16,370 bases of DNA, from assembly GCA_009692275.1 (NCBI GenBank), contig SHZL01000025.1, positions 1 to 16,370 of the forward strand. The letters are read 5' to 3'. Numbering within the stretch: position 1 is the first letter of the stretch; each line of letters opens with the position of its first letter. Positions 5,634 through 12,702 of this stretch are shown piece after piece. Position numbers and translations under genes: made by a program. Source of the DNA: Lysobacterales bacterium. Lineage in GTDB: Bacteria > Pseudomonadota > Gammaproteobacteria > Xanthomonadales > SZUA-36. The notes beneath the pieces were generated by a model that did no database searches, was not told the origin of the DNA, and was given only the letters and a program-made list of their open reading frames with translations.

Positions 5634-6425
5634 TTAGTCTGAAGCCTCGCCCGCCTGGTCTGTGCCCGTGATGGCACCGATGGCAAATCCTGCCATGACG
5701 GAAAACAGCGCCATGGTCCAGACCGTTACCGCGCCGGTGGGCAGATCAGCCAGCGCGGAGATCACGATGCCGAACAGGTAGGAGAGCGCGCCGATGGCAT
5801 AGCCGGCCAGCAAGCGTCTCCTGCCCTTTAAGCGGCGGGTAGCCAGGGCCGGCAGGATCAGGCTGGCAAAAACCAGGTACACGCCCACAGCCTGCACGGC
5901 GGCTGTTACCACGAAGGCAAATATGATGTAAAAGCCCGCGTGCCCTACCCGCTCGCTGGCAAAAAACCACACCGCCATCAGGATGGAATACAGGATGGCA
6001 ATCGGCAGCAGCATTGCCCAGGTGGTCCACAGTATCTGCCCAACCAGCAAATCCTTGAGGTAGTCGCCACCGTGCGGGTTTTCCGCCAGCAGCAGGATGC
6101 TGCCGGTGGCCGCCAGCACAAACAATGTGCCGATCAGGGCCTCCTGGGTTTTCTCCCAGCGTTTCTCAGTCCAGTTCAGGCCGGCGGCCGCCAACAGGGC
6201 GGCACCCACTGCGGATGCCTGCACCGCCCACATATTTTCTTCCCAGCCGAAATTTCCGGCAGCAATGACGCCCATGGCTGCAACCTGGGCGATGGCGAGG
6301 TCGATAAAGATAATGCCGCGCTGCAGCACCACCTGTCCCAGCGGAACATGGGTCCACAGCACCAGCAAGCCGGCCGCCAGCGCCGGGCCAATAATCGTCC
6401 AGTCAAGTGCATCCCAATCCATCAT
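5634..6425 (-). CDS. Metal ABC transporter permease (ZnuB-like, ABC-3 family)
   Basis: This 263-residue inner-membrane protein has about seven or eight hydrophobic segments typical of the ABC-3 (ZnuB/MntB/TroC) permeases for Zn(II) or Mn(II). Family strings include the RGIIFIDLAIAQVAAMG region near residues 36-52, LLVGQILWTTW near 125, and VYLVFASLILPALATRRLKG near 185-205, the likely coupling helix. The start ATG at 6425 overlaps the stop of the binding-protein gene (ATGA); a second ATG follows at 6422. It is the last visible gene of the operon and ends three bases from the convergent deacylase remnant. No ATPase gene is present before or after it in this window, so the transporter needs a partner encoded elsewhere or has lost it. 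Confidence 0.9.
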   Translation of the reverse strand: MMDWDALDWTIIGPALAAGLLVLWTHVPLGQVVLQRGIIFIDLAIAQVAAMGVIAAGNFGWEENMWAVQASAVGAALLAAAGLNWTEKRWEKTQEALIGTLFVLAATGSILLLAENPHGGDYLKDLLVGQILWTTWAMLLPIAILYSILMAVWFFASERVGHAGFYIIFAFVVTAAVQAVGVYLVFASLILPALATRRLKGRRRLLAGYAIGALSYLFGIVISALADLPTGAVTVWTMALFSVMAGFAIGAITGTDQAGEASD

Positions 6426-7327
6426 TTCACTCCCAGCAACTGGTTGAGGATATCGTTAAACAGGCCGAAGAGCGTTTCCGTGCTAGCGGATCCACCCACC
6501 GTCATGGGCAGCATGACCAACGGAATTTTGGTCCGGTCAGCTAACCATTGTCCCGGTTTAGGGCTCTGGTAAGGCGCATAGATAATGAAATCGGCCCCAC
6601 CGCTGGCCTCGAGTTGCGCGAGGATATCGGACAGGTGCGTAGCCGTCGGTGGAACGCCCGGCACCGGCTCAAGTGTTGCCAATTCGACCAGGCCCAGCCA
6701 CGCGTTCAAATAGGCCCAGGACTTGTGATAGGCCACCGTGCGCTTGCCACGCAGCGGCTGAGCTCGCGTATCCCACCCCTGCATGGCCACGTCCCAACGC
6801 TGCAGGAAATCCTGCAAGCCGCCGGTGTAGCGCGCAGCCTGTTCCCGATCCACCAGCGCCATGCGCTGTGCGAGGGCTTTAGCAACCAGGGGAATATTGT
6901 GCGGATTCATCTGGATGTGGGGGTTTCCCTGCGGATGGACATCACCCTGCGCCCGGTCAACGCTGGTTGGCACATCCAGGCGCTGCACAAAAGCACTGGC
7001 TTCAAAAAAGCCATCTTTCCCGGGTAGTACTGCCGGATTGTTGGCCTTGTTGAGCAAGGCAGGCAACCAGCCTATTTCCAGCTGCGCGCCGGTACACACC
7101 ACGAGGTCCGCTTTGCGTACCCCGGCAATCAGGCTGGGGCGCGCCTCGATGTAGTGCGGGTCCTGCATGGCCTGCGTGGCGCTGGTGACCTTGACTTCAT
7201 CCCCGCCAATCTCCTGCGCCAGTGCTGCCCACTCGGGCTCGCAGGCGAACAGGTTCAAGGCAGCATGGGCCGCCGGCGATGCGCAGAGCATAAGACCCAG
7301 GCAAACGGTCAGATTTTTAACCTTCAT
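6422..7327 (-). CDS. Periplasmic metal-binding protein of a zinc/manganese ABC transporter (ZnuA-like)
   Basis: This 301-residue protein starts at ATG 7327, with GGGAG 10 nt upstream, and has a signal peptide (residues 1-22, cleavage after SPAAHA). It belongs to the cluster 9 (ZnuA/TroA) solute-binding family, which delivers Zn(II) or Mn(II) to the membrane permease. Candidate metal ligands are H58 (QDPHYIEARPS), H137 and H143 (GNPHIQMNPHN) and H201 (AYHKSWAYLNAW). The long His-rich loop of classical ZnuA is absent; only a short DVHPQGNPH stretch precedes the second site. Two in-frame ATGs upstream (7336, 7348) would put the signal peptide behind extra residues and are less likely. The gene lies 17 nt after the outer-membrane barrel gene and overlaps the permease gene by 4 nt. 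Zinc is more likely than manganese. Confidence 0.9.
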   Translation of the reverse strand: MKVKNLTVCLGLMLCASPAAHAALNLFACEPEWAALAQEIGGDEVKVTSATQAMQDPHYIEARPSLIAGVRKADLVVCTGAQLEIGWLPALLNKANNPAVLPGKDGFFEASAFVQRLDVPTSVDRAQGDVHPQGNPHIQMNPHNIPLVAKALAQRMALVDREQAARYTGGLQDFLQRWDVAMQGWDTRAQPLRGKRTVAYHKSWAYLNAWLGLVELATLEPVPGVPPTATHLSDILAQLEASGGADFIIYAPYQSPKPGQWLADRTKIPLVMLPMTVGGSASTETLFGLFNDILNQLLGVK

Positions 7328-7344
7328 GATGTCCATTCTCCCGC

Positions 7345-8853
7345 TCAAAAATTGTGGGCGCCGTGGGCACCAATGCTGAATATGTATTGCAGAGCAAACT
7401 GATCGTCGTCCATCTCGCCGGACATGTCGTGTTCGTACTGAAACCGCAGGCGGCTGAATTCGCTGTTAGACCAGTCCACCATCATGCTGTAGCGCTTCGG
7501 GTCTGCACCGAGGTAATACAACGGAGTTCCCACAAAATCCGGATCGGCCGTACCACCGCTCAAACTGTCATAGCGAACACCAACGCGCCAGCGCGGAAAA
7601 GGCTGGAATATTGCCTGCGCATACCAGCCCTGGGCGCCTTCATCCCAATCTTCATCATAGGGTGCTTCGAAATCCGGCAAAAGGGTGTAGTAACCATCTT
7701 CATTGCGCCACATGTACTCAGCCTGGAACTTGAAGTTACGCTCACGGGAATTGCCGTTTTGCGCCCATTTCCAGACCATGTCGGCGATATAGATGTCGGT
7801 ATCTCCGGTGAACAGCACGGGCTGATATTCATAACCCGATGCCCGCTCGTCGCTTTTCGCCTGCAACCAGGAAAGCCCAATTTGCCAACTGTTGCTGATG
7901 CCGACGTCACCACCCGTTTTGATATTTAAGGTGCTGCTGCCAATTCCGGAGTTTCCGGCGCCACCGGCGGGATACCGGTCACCGCGCAGGATCTCTCCGC
8001 CGAATTCAAGGTAAAAATCGGTGGGCGCCAGCCAGCGCAACTGCAAGCCGTCGTCGATGTATTGACCTCCCAGAAACGCCTGGTAGACCAATGGCTGATC
8101 CGCAAAGTCCCACGCATGAGAATGCTTGGTGTTGAGGTAGCCAATGTCGGCGAAGTAACGGCCCACGCGCAAGGCCAAACCGGCCGGCAGGGCGACGGTC
8201 TCAACCCAGGCCTCTTCGAGTTCAATTGATGTGTCCCCATCTTCGACCACGATGGGAAAGGTCACCATGGCAGTGAACTTGTCATCCACGTTGGCTGACA
8301 TGGAAATTTCCGTCTCGGCGAGTGAAAGGCCTTCCGGCGCCAGGCCAGCCTCGCCACCCAGGGGGAATCCCGGAATGTAATAACCGTCAGGATCATTGCC
8401 ATAAGACCAGGCCTGCCCCTGCAGCGTGACACCGATAGACGGATTGAACGAATTATCCCGCGCTCCGGATGCTCCACCGGAGGCAGGGACCACCTGGGGT
8501 TCTTCGGCGACATAGGGGGCGTAGTCGGGTACCGCCGTGGCCTGCACCGGCTGGGCCTGCGCCGACTGGGCTGGCGCCTGCGCCAGGGATTGTTCGGGCG
8601 ATTGTTCGGGCGATTGTTGGGTTTCTTGTTCGGCCGATTGTTCAGCCCCTTGTTCGGCCTGGTCCAGTCGCCGTTCCAGGCCTGCTATGCGGTTTTCGTA
8701 CTCCGACCGCATGTGCTCAATTTCCTGGCGTAATACCTGAATCTGGTTGGCTTCTTCAGGGGTTTCCGCAGCCCCGCCCGCCGCAAGTGCCACGGGCATC
8801 TGCGTTGCTGCCAGGGCGGCGGTGAACACGACCCATCGTAGGGTATTTTTCAT
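7345..8853 (-). CDS. Outer-membrane beta-barrel protein with N-terminal coiled coil, metal-uptake operon
   Basis: This 502-residue protein starts at ATG 8853, with GAGGAG 6 nt upstream. Order of parts: signal peptide (1-24), a predicted coiled coil (about 33-68, EEANQIQVLRQEIEHM onward), an E/Q/S/A/P tetrapeptide-repeat linker (about 67-105), and a long region of alternating aromatic/polar strands (about 135-502) ending in phenylalanine, as outer-membrane barrels do. Histidine-containing strings occur in the barrel (NTKHSHAWDF) and at the C-terminus (GAHGAHNF). The general layout of coiled coil, linker and barrel resembles trimeric porins. Its position directly before a ZnuA-like gene suggests it passes metal, or a metal complex, through the outer membrane. 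I do not recognise a named family; the substrate is inferred from context. Confidence 0.75.
   Translation of the reverse strand: MKNTLRWVVFTAALAATQMPVALAAGGAAETPEEANQIQVLRQEIEHMRSEYENRIAGLERRLDQAEQGAEQSAEQETQQSPEQSPEQSLAQAPAQSAQAQPVQATAVPDYAPYVAEEPQVVPASGGASGARDNSFNPSIGVTLQGQAWSYGNDPDGYYIPGFPLGGEAGLAPEGLSLAETEISMSANVDDKFTAMVTFPIVVEDGDTSIELEEAWVETVALPAGLALRVGRYFADIGYLNTKHSHAWDFADQPLVYQAFLGGQYIDDGLQLRWLAPTDFYLEFGGEILRGDRYPAGGAGNSGIGSSTLNIKTGGDVGISNSWQIGLSWLQAKSDERASGYEYQPVLFTGDTDIYIADMVWKWAQNGNSRERNFKFQAEYMWRNEDGYYTLLPDFEAPYDEDWDEGAQGWYAQAIFQPFPRWRVGVRYDSLSGGTADPDFVGTPLYYLGADPKRYSMMVDWSNSEFSRLRFQYEHDMSGEMDDDQFALQYIFSIGAHGAHNF
8588..8659 (-). repeat. Six 12-bp tandem units coding a tetrapeptide repeat
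   Basis: Plus-strand units are GATTGTTCGGGC twice exactly (8588-8599, 8600-8611), then four diverged 12-bp units to 8659. They encode the x-x-E/Q-Q linker of the outer-membrane protein (for example SPEQ SPEQ). Because the unit is 12 bp, copy-number change keeps the frame and would only alter linker length. Confidence 0.8.
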
Positions 8854-8921
8854 TTTGAACTCCTCAAATGACGTTACGAGACCCGTGGCCATCGGGGCCG
8901 GGGTGTAATTGCATCAGAACA

Positions 8922-9203
8922 TCAGGAGGAGAATGGAGGAGCTCTTGGCTGGTAGCCCGCTGCGACGGGCTGGGAAAGGATTGAAATCTCACCCGCCGGC
9001 TGCAGCGGGGCGCGCAGTCGTTCGATAGGTACGGGTTCTGCACTGGGCAAAGGCCCGGCAAGCGTCTGTGCGTGGCAAACACACCATTCGCATCCAACCG
9101 CATTGGAACTTATGTGGGACGCAACATGGCTGGCAAACACGAGATTGCTTGCAGCCAGAAGGACCGCAAGTACAGCGACCCGGATAGAGGCGACTCTGCG
9201 CAT
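8922..9203 (-). CDS. Small secreted Cys/His-containing protein at the head of the metal operon
   Basis: This 93-residue protein starts at ATG 9203 and has an N-terminal hydrophobic stretch (MRRVASIRVAVLAVLLAASN) that could be a signal peptide. It is followed by a metal-ligand-like cluster, SHVASHISSNAVGCEWCVCH, and then a proline-rich tail. The pattern (His residues, then C-x-x-C-x-C-H after a signal peptide, then a Leu-Pro stretch) resembles small DUF2946-like proteins often found beside zinc or copper uptake genes. It lies 68 nt before the outer-membrane protein gene in the same direction, so it is probably the first gene of the operon. A role in holding or handing over metal is inference. 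The coding call is helped by the signal peptide and the context. Confidence 0.6.
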   Translation of the reverse strand: MRRVASIRVAVLAVLLAASNLVFASHVASHISSNAVGCEWCVCHAQTLAGPLPSAEPVPIERLRAPLQPAGEISILSQPVAAGYQPRAPPFSS

Positions 9204-9291
9204 GGACTCATGATACCCGAATTCTCTTTGTGCGTAAGGTCAGAGCGCCGGGTTGCACAAAAAACGCGGTGAGAGGTTTGCAGCCATTTTC

Positions 9292-9322
9292 TTGAACCAC
9301 TCCGCCAGCATGAAGATATAAT
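9292..9322 (+). promoter_or_regulatory. Candidate promoter for the ETF operon
   Basis: A perfect -10 TATAAT lies at 9317-9322, with TTGAAC at 9292-9297 as a possible -35 (19-nt spacing, a little long). It would start a transcript about 40 nt before the ETF-ubiquinone oxidoreductase gene. The region 9204-9366 is also expected to hold the divergent promoter of the metal operon; a TATCAT lies very close to that start on the minus strand. I found no convincing Zur box. Confidence 0.4.
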
Positions 9323-9366
9323 GCTGTATTCACGACCATCCGCCGCAATTAACTGGAAAGCCATCG

Positions 9367-10971
9367 ATGTCCGAACGCGAAATCATGCAGTACGATGTCA
9401 TCATCGTGGGCGCTGGCCCCGCGGGTTTGACCTGTGCCATTCGATTGAAACAGATCAAGCCGGAACTGAACGTCGCAATCATCGAAAAAGCAGCAGAAGT
9501 GGGAGCACATATTGTCTCGGGCGCGGTCATTGAGCCCGCTCCGCTGGATGAATTGCTGCCGGGTTGGCGGGAAAACCCGCCGCCCATCTGCGTGCCGGTA
9601 GCGAAGGACGAATTGTGGTACCTCACGCCGACTGGCCGCTACCGGCTCCCCACTCCGCCGCAACAGAACAATCACGGCAATTTCATCGTGTCACTGGGCG
9701 CGATGTGCGCATGGCTGGCGCCAAAAGCGGAGGCCCTGGGTGTGGATATTTTCCCGGGATACGCAGCGTCCGCCCTGCACCACACAGGTGATGGGGCCGT
9801 GGGTGGAGTCGTTATTGGCGACATGGGTATTGATCGCGCAGGCGTACCCAAAGACACGTTTACGCAAGGCATTGAAATCCATGCGCCGGTAACGGTCATC
9901 GCCGAAGGCTGCCGTGGTCACCTGAGTAAGCAATTGATCAACCAGTTCAAGCTGGATCAACATTCCGATCCACAAAACTATGGCATCGGTTTGAAGGAAT
10001 TGTGGCGGGTAAAAGCGGGCAAATCAGTGCCGGGCCTGGCGCAGCACACGCTTGGCTGGCCGCTGGATTCCAGCATTTACGGTGGCAGTTTCATCTATCA
10101 CCTGGACAAGGACCGCATCGCCCTGGGTTTCGTGGTGGGACTGGACTACAAAGATCCGGAATTCTCGCCCTTCGAAGCCTTCCAGCAGATGAAACACCAT
10201 CCGATGATCCGCAACTTGCTTGAGGGCGGGGAAATCCTGTCCACGGGCGCAAGGGCCATTGTTGAAGGCGGCTACCAGGCCTTGCCGGTCACCGAAATGC
10301 CGGGCGCGATTCTCATTGGAGATGCGGCTGGCTTGCTCAATGTTCCGAAAATCAAGGGCACGCACCAGGCCATGCGCTCGGGCATGCTGGCGGCAGAGCA
10401 TTTGGCAGCAACGGCTGTGGCCTCCTCCGCAGGATTTGACGCGCGCTTGCGCAACTCTCCCGTAGTGAAGGAACTGCACAAGGTGCGCAATATCCGGCCC
10501 GCCTTTTACCGCGGGCTTTGGCGTGGCTTTGTGGCGGCCGCCATCGAAACGGTGACCGCCGGAAAGTTACCGCGAACGCTGAAGTTACACGCCGACTATT
10601 CCGCTCTGAAGAAGCTTGCCGGGTATTCCCCTCCGGACCGGCATTGGGTGGAGCGAAACCTGCCACCGCGCGACCGCCTGGCCTCGGTCTATTACGCTGC
10701 CACTGAACACGATGAGGAGCAGCCGATCCATCTGCAAATCCTGCAACCGGACATTTGCATTACGCGCTGTAGCGAAGAGTACGATCATCCTTGCACGCGG
10801 TTTTGTCCTGCCGGCGTTTACGAAATGGTCGAAGACAGCAACGGCAAACGCCTGCAGATCAATTCCGCCAACTGCGTGCATTGCAAAACCTGTGATATCA
10901 AGGACCCATACCAGATCATCAACTGGGTGACGCCGGAAGGCGGCAGCGGCCCCAATTACCAGAACCTTTAA
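9367..10971 (+). CDS. etfD: Electron transfer flavoprotein-ubiquinone oxidoreductase
   Basis: ETF-QO is a membrane-associated FAD and 4Fe-4S enzyme that passes electrons from reduced ETF to ubiquinone. The 534-residue protein has the N-terminal FAD dinucleotide-binding motif (VIIVGAGPAGLTCA, about 11-24), the family segment EKAAEVGAHIVSGAV, a second FAD motif (GAILIGDAAGLLNVPKIKG, about 315-333) and a C-terminal ferredoxin-like domain with cluster ligands C480, C503, C506 and C509 (CVHCKTCDIKDP). The tail PEGGSGPNYQNL is typical. Length matches bacterial family members. GGAAAG 6 nt upstream supports ATG 9367; M7 is an alternative. It is the first gene of a run with both ETF subunits, so the whole electron route from acyl-CoA dehydrogenases to the quinone pool is encoded together. 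Confidence 0.97.
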   Translation: MSEREIMQYDVIIVGAGPAGLTCAIRLKQIKPELNVAIIEKAAEVGAHIVSGAVIEPAPLDELLPGWRENPPPICVPVAKDELWYLTPTGRYRLPTPPQQNNHGNFIVSLGAMCAWLAPKAEALGVDIFPGYAASALHHTGDGAVGGVVIGDMGIDRAGVPKDTFTQGIEIHAPVTVIAEGCRGHLSKQLINQFKLDQHSDPQNYGIGLKELWRVKAGKSVPGLAQHTLGWPLDSSIYGGSFIYHLDKDRIALGFVVGLDYKDPEFSPFEAFQQMKHHPMIRNLLEGGEILSTGARAIVEGGYQALPVTEMPGAILIGDAAGLLNVPKIKGTHQAMRSGMLAAEHLAATAVASSAGFDARLRNSPVVKELHKVRNIRPAFYRGLWRGFVAAAIETVTAGKLPRTLKLHADYSALKKLAGYSPPDRHWVERNLPPRDRLASVYYAATEHDEEQPIHLQILQPDICITRCSEEYDHPCTRFCPAGVYEMVEDSNGKRLQINSANCVHCKTCDIKDPYQIINWVTPEGGSGPNYQNL

Positions 10972-10998
10972 GCAAAGGAAAAAACCAGGAATCAACCG

Positions 10999-11745
10999 AT
11001 GAAGATACTTGTTGGCATTAAGCGCGTCGTGGATTACAACGTGCGCGTGCGCGTACTGCCCGACGGCAGTGGGGTGGATATCGATGGCGTGAAAATGAGC
11101 ATTAACCCGTTTGATGAAATCGCGCTTGAAGAGGCGCTCAGGATCAAGGAAGCGGGCAAAGCTGCCGAGGTCATCGTGATTTCGTGCGGCACCGATGAAT
11201 GCCAGCAACAGCTGCGCACCGCCCTGGCCATGGGAGCGGACCGGGCTATCCAGGTCAAGACCGGTTCAGCCCTGCAACCCCTGAGCACGGCGCAGGCCTT
11301 GCTGCGCGTGATTGAGCGGGAGCAGCCCGGGCTGGTCATTCTGGGCAAGCAGGCCATCGACGACGACAACAGCCAGACCGGACAAATGCTGGCCGCGCTG
11401 TGGAACCGGCCCCAGGCAACATTTGCCTCAAAGCTCGTGTTTGAAGGTGAAAAATTGACCGTCACCCGCGAAGTGGATGCCGGCCTTGAAACCATTGAAG
11501 TCGATCTTCCTGCCGTGGTGACGGTCGATTTGCGCCTCAACGAACCGCGCTTCGTAAAACTGCCCGATATCATGAAAGCCAAGCGCAAGCCCCTGGATGT
11601 CATCCCGCTTGAAGAGCTGGGCGCTTCACTGGCGAGCAACCTGGATATCACCCGCTATGCTGCGCCGCCGCTAAGGCAAAAAGGAATCAGGGTGGAAAAT
11701 GCTGCACAACTGGTGCAGGAACTGAAAAACCGGGGGCTGTTATGA
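10999..11745 (+). CDS. etfB: Electron transfer flavoprotein beta subunit
   Basis: This 248-residue cytoplasmic protein is the AMP-binding small subunit of ETF. It starts MKILVGIKRVVDYNVRVRV and contains the family strings NPFDEIALEEALRIKE, ALAMGADRAIQV, LGKQAIDDDNSQTGQMLAAL (the recognition loop/AMP region) and PAVVTVDLRLNEPRFVKLPD, followed by IMKAKRKPL. It lies 27 nt after the ETF-QO gene, with AGGA elements before the ATG, and overlaps the alpha-subunit gene by 4 nt (ATGA), so the two subunits are translationally coupled. It belongs to group I ETF (mitochondrial-type), which serves acyl-CoA dehydrogenases, as its ETF-QO partner indicates. Confidence 0.96.
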   Translation: MKILVGIKRVVDYNVRVRVLPDGSGVDIDGVKMSINPFDEIALEEALRIKEAGKAAEVIVISCGTDECQQQLRTALAMGADRAIQVKTGSALQPLSTAQALLRVIEREQPGLVILGKQAIDDDNSQTGQMLAALWNRPQATFASKLVFEGEKLTVTREVDAGLETIEVDLPAVVTVDLRLNEPRFVKLPDIMKAKRKPLDVIPLEELGASLASNLDITRYAAPPLRQKGIRVENAAQLVQELKNRGLL

Positions 11746-12680
11746 GCAAGATTCTGATCGTGGCAGAGCATGATGGCCACACACTGAACCTGAGTACTGC
11801 CAAGTGCGTGAGCTGTGCCAAAGCAATAGGCGGCGACATTGATATCGCCGTGTTGGGGCAAGGCCATGACGCCGTCGGCGCCCAGGCTGCTGCCCTTGCC
11901 GGCGTAAGCCGTGTGCTGATGATCAGCGCCGCACATCTCGCCCATCCGCTGGCGGCAAACTGGGCCCCGGAAGTACTCCAGCTCGCCGCGAATTACACCC
12001 ACGTGATCGGACCATCTACCACCATGGGAAAAGACCTCATGCCGAGAGTCGCCGCCCTGGTCGGGGTGAATCAGTTCAGTGATGTGATGGAGGTCTTGAG
12101 TCCGCTGTCGTTCCGGCGACCGATCTATGCCGGCAATGCCATCATCGATGTCAAGGCTGCTGAGGGTCAGAAAATCGTGATGACCGTGCGCACCGCCAGT
12201 TGGCCTGCAACGGGAAGCGGGGGAAATGCAGTCGTTGAACAACGCACAGCCCAAGGCACTGCAGCCGGCCACAGCCGCTACCTGGCGCTGAATTCGGCAG
12301 GCAGCGAACGCCCCGACCTGCAAGGCGCCAGCAAGGTAGTGTCGGGCGGCCGGGCGCTGGGCAGTGCGGAGGGATTCGCCTTGATCTACCGGCTGGCAGA
12401 CAAGCTGGGAGCCGGGGTTGGCGCTTCGCGCGCCGCCGTGGATGCCGGATACGTGCCCAGCGATATGCAAGTGGGCCAGACCGGCAAGATCATTGCCCCC
12501 GACCTGTACCTTGCTTTTGGCATATCCGGCGCGATCCAGCACATCACGGGAATCAAGGATTCCCGCACCATAGTTGCCGTGAACAAGGACGCTGAGGCGC
12601 CCATTTTCGAAATTGCGGATATTGGCCTGGTCGGTGACCTGTTTACGGTGATTCCCGAGATCGAGGCCTTGCTGGGCTGA
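11742..12680 (+). CDS. etfA: Electron transfer flavoprotein alpha subunit
   Basis: The FAD-binding large subunit of ETF forms a heterodimer with EtfB. The 312-residue protein has an N-terminal domain (ILIVAEHDGHTLNLSTAKCV) and the C-terminal FAD domain with VSGGRALGSAEGFAL, GASRAAVDAGYVPSDMQVGQ, TGKIIAPDLYLAFGISGAIQ, HITGIKDS and IVAVNKDAEAPIFEIADIGL. All are at the expected spacing, so no truncation is seen. It overlaps etfB by 4 nt and is followed 22 nt later by acetoacetate-CoA ligase in the same direction. Confidence 0.97.
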   Translation: MSKILIVAEHDGHTLNLSTAKCVSCAKAIGGDIDIAVLGQGHDAVGAQAAALAGVSRVLMISAAHLAHPLAANWAPEVLQLAANYTHVIGPSTTMGKDLMPRVAALVGVNQFSDVMEVLSPLSFRRPIYAGNAIIDVKAAEGQKIVMTVRTASWPATGSGGNAVVEQRTAQGTAAGHSRYLALNSAGSERPDLQGASKVVSGGRALGSAEGFALIYRLADKLGAGVGASRAAVDAGYVPSDMQVGQTGKIIAPDLYLAFGISGAIQHITGIKDSRTIVAVNKDAEAPIFEIADIGLVGDLFTVIPEIEALLG

Positions 12681-12702
12681 TCCGGCCCTGTGTTGTCCGT
12701 GA

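Noticed and set aside
9110..9364. An 84-codon minus-strand frame overlapping the start of the small Cys/His protein gene
   Set aside because: It overlaps a better-supported secreted-protein frame and the ETF promoter region, with no domain or signal peptide.
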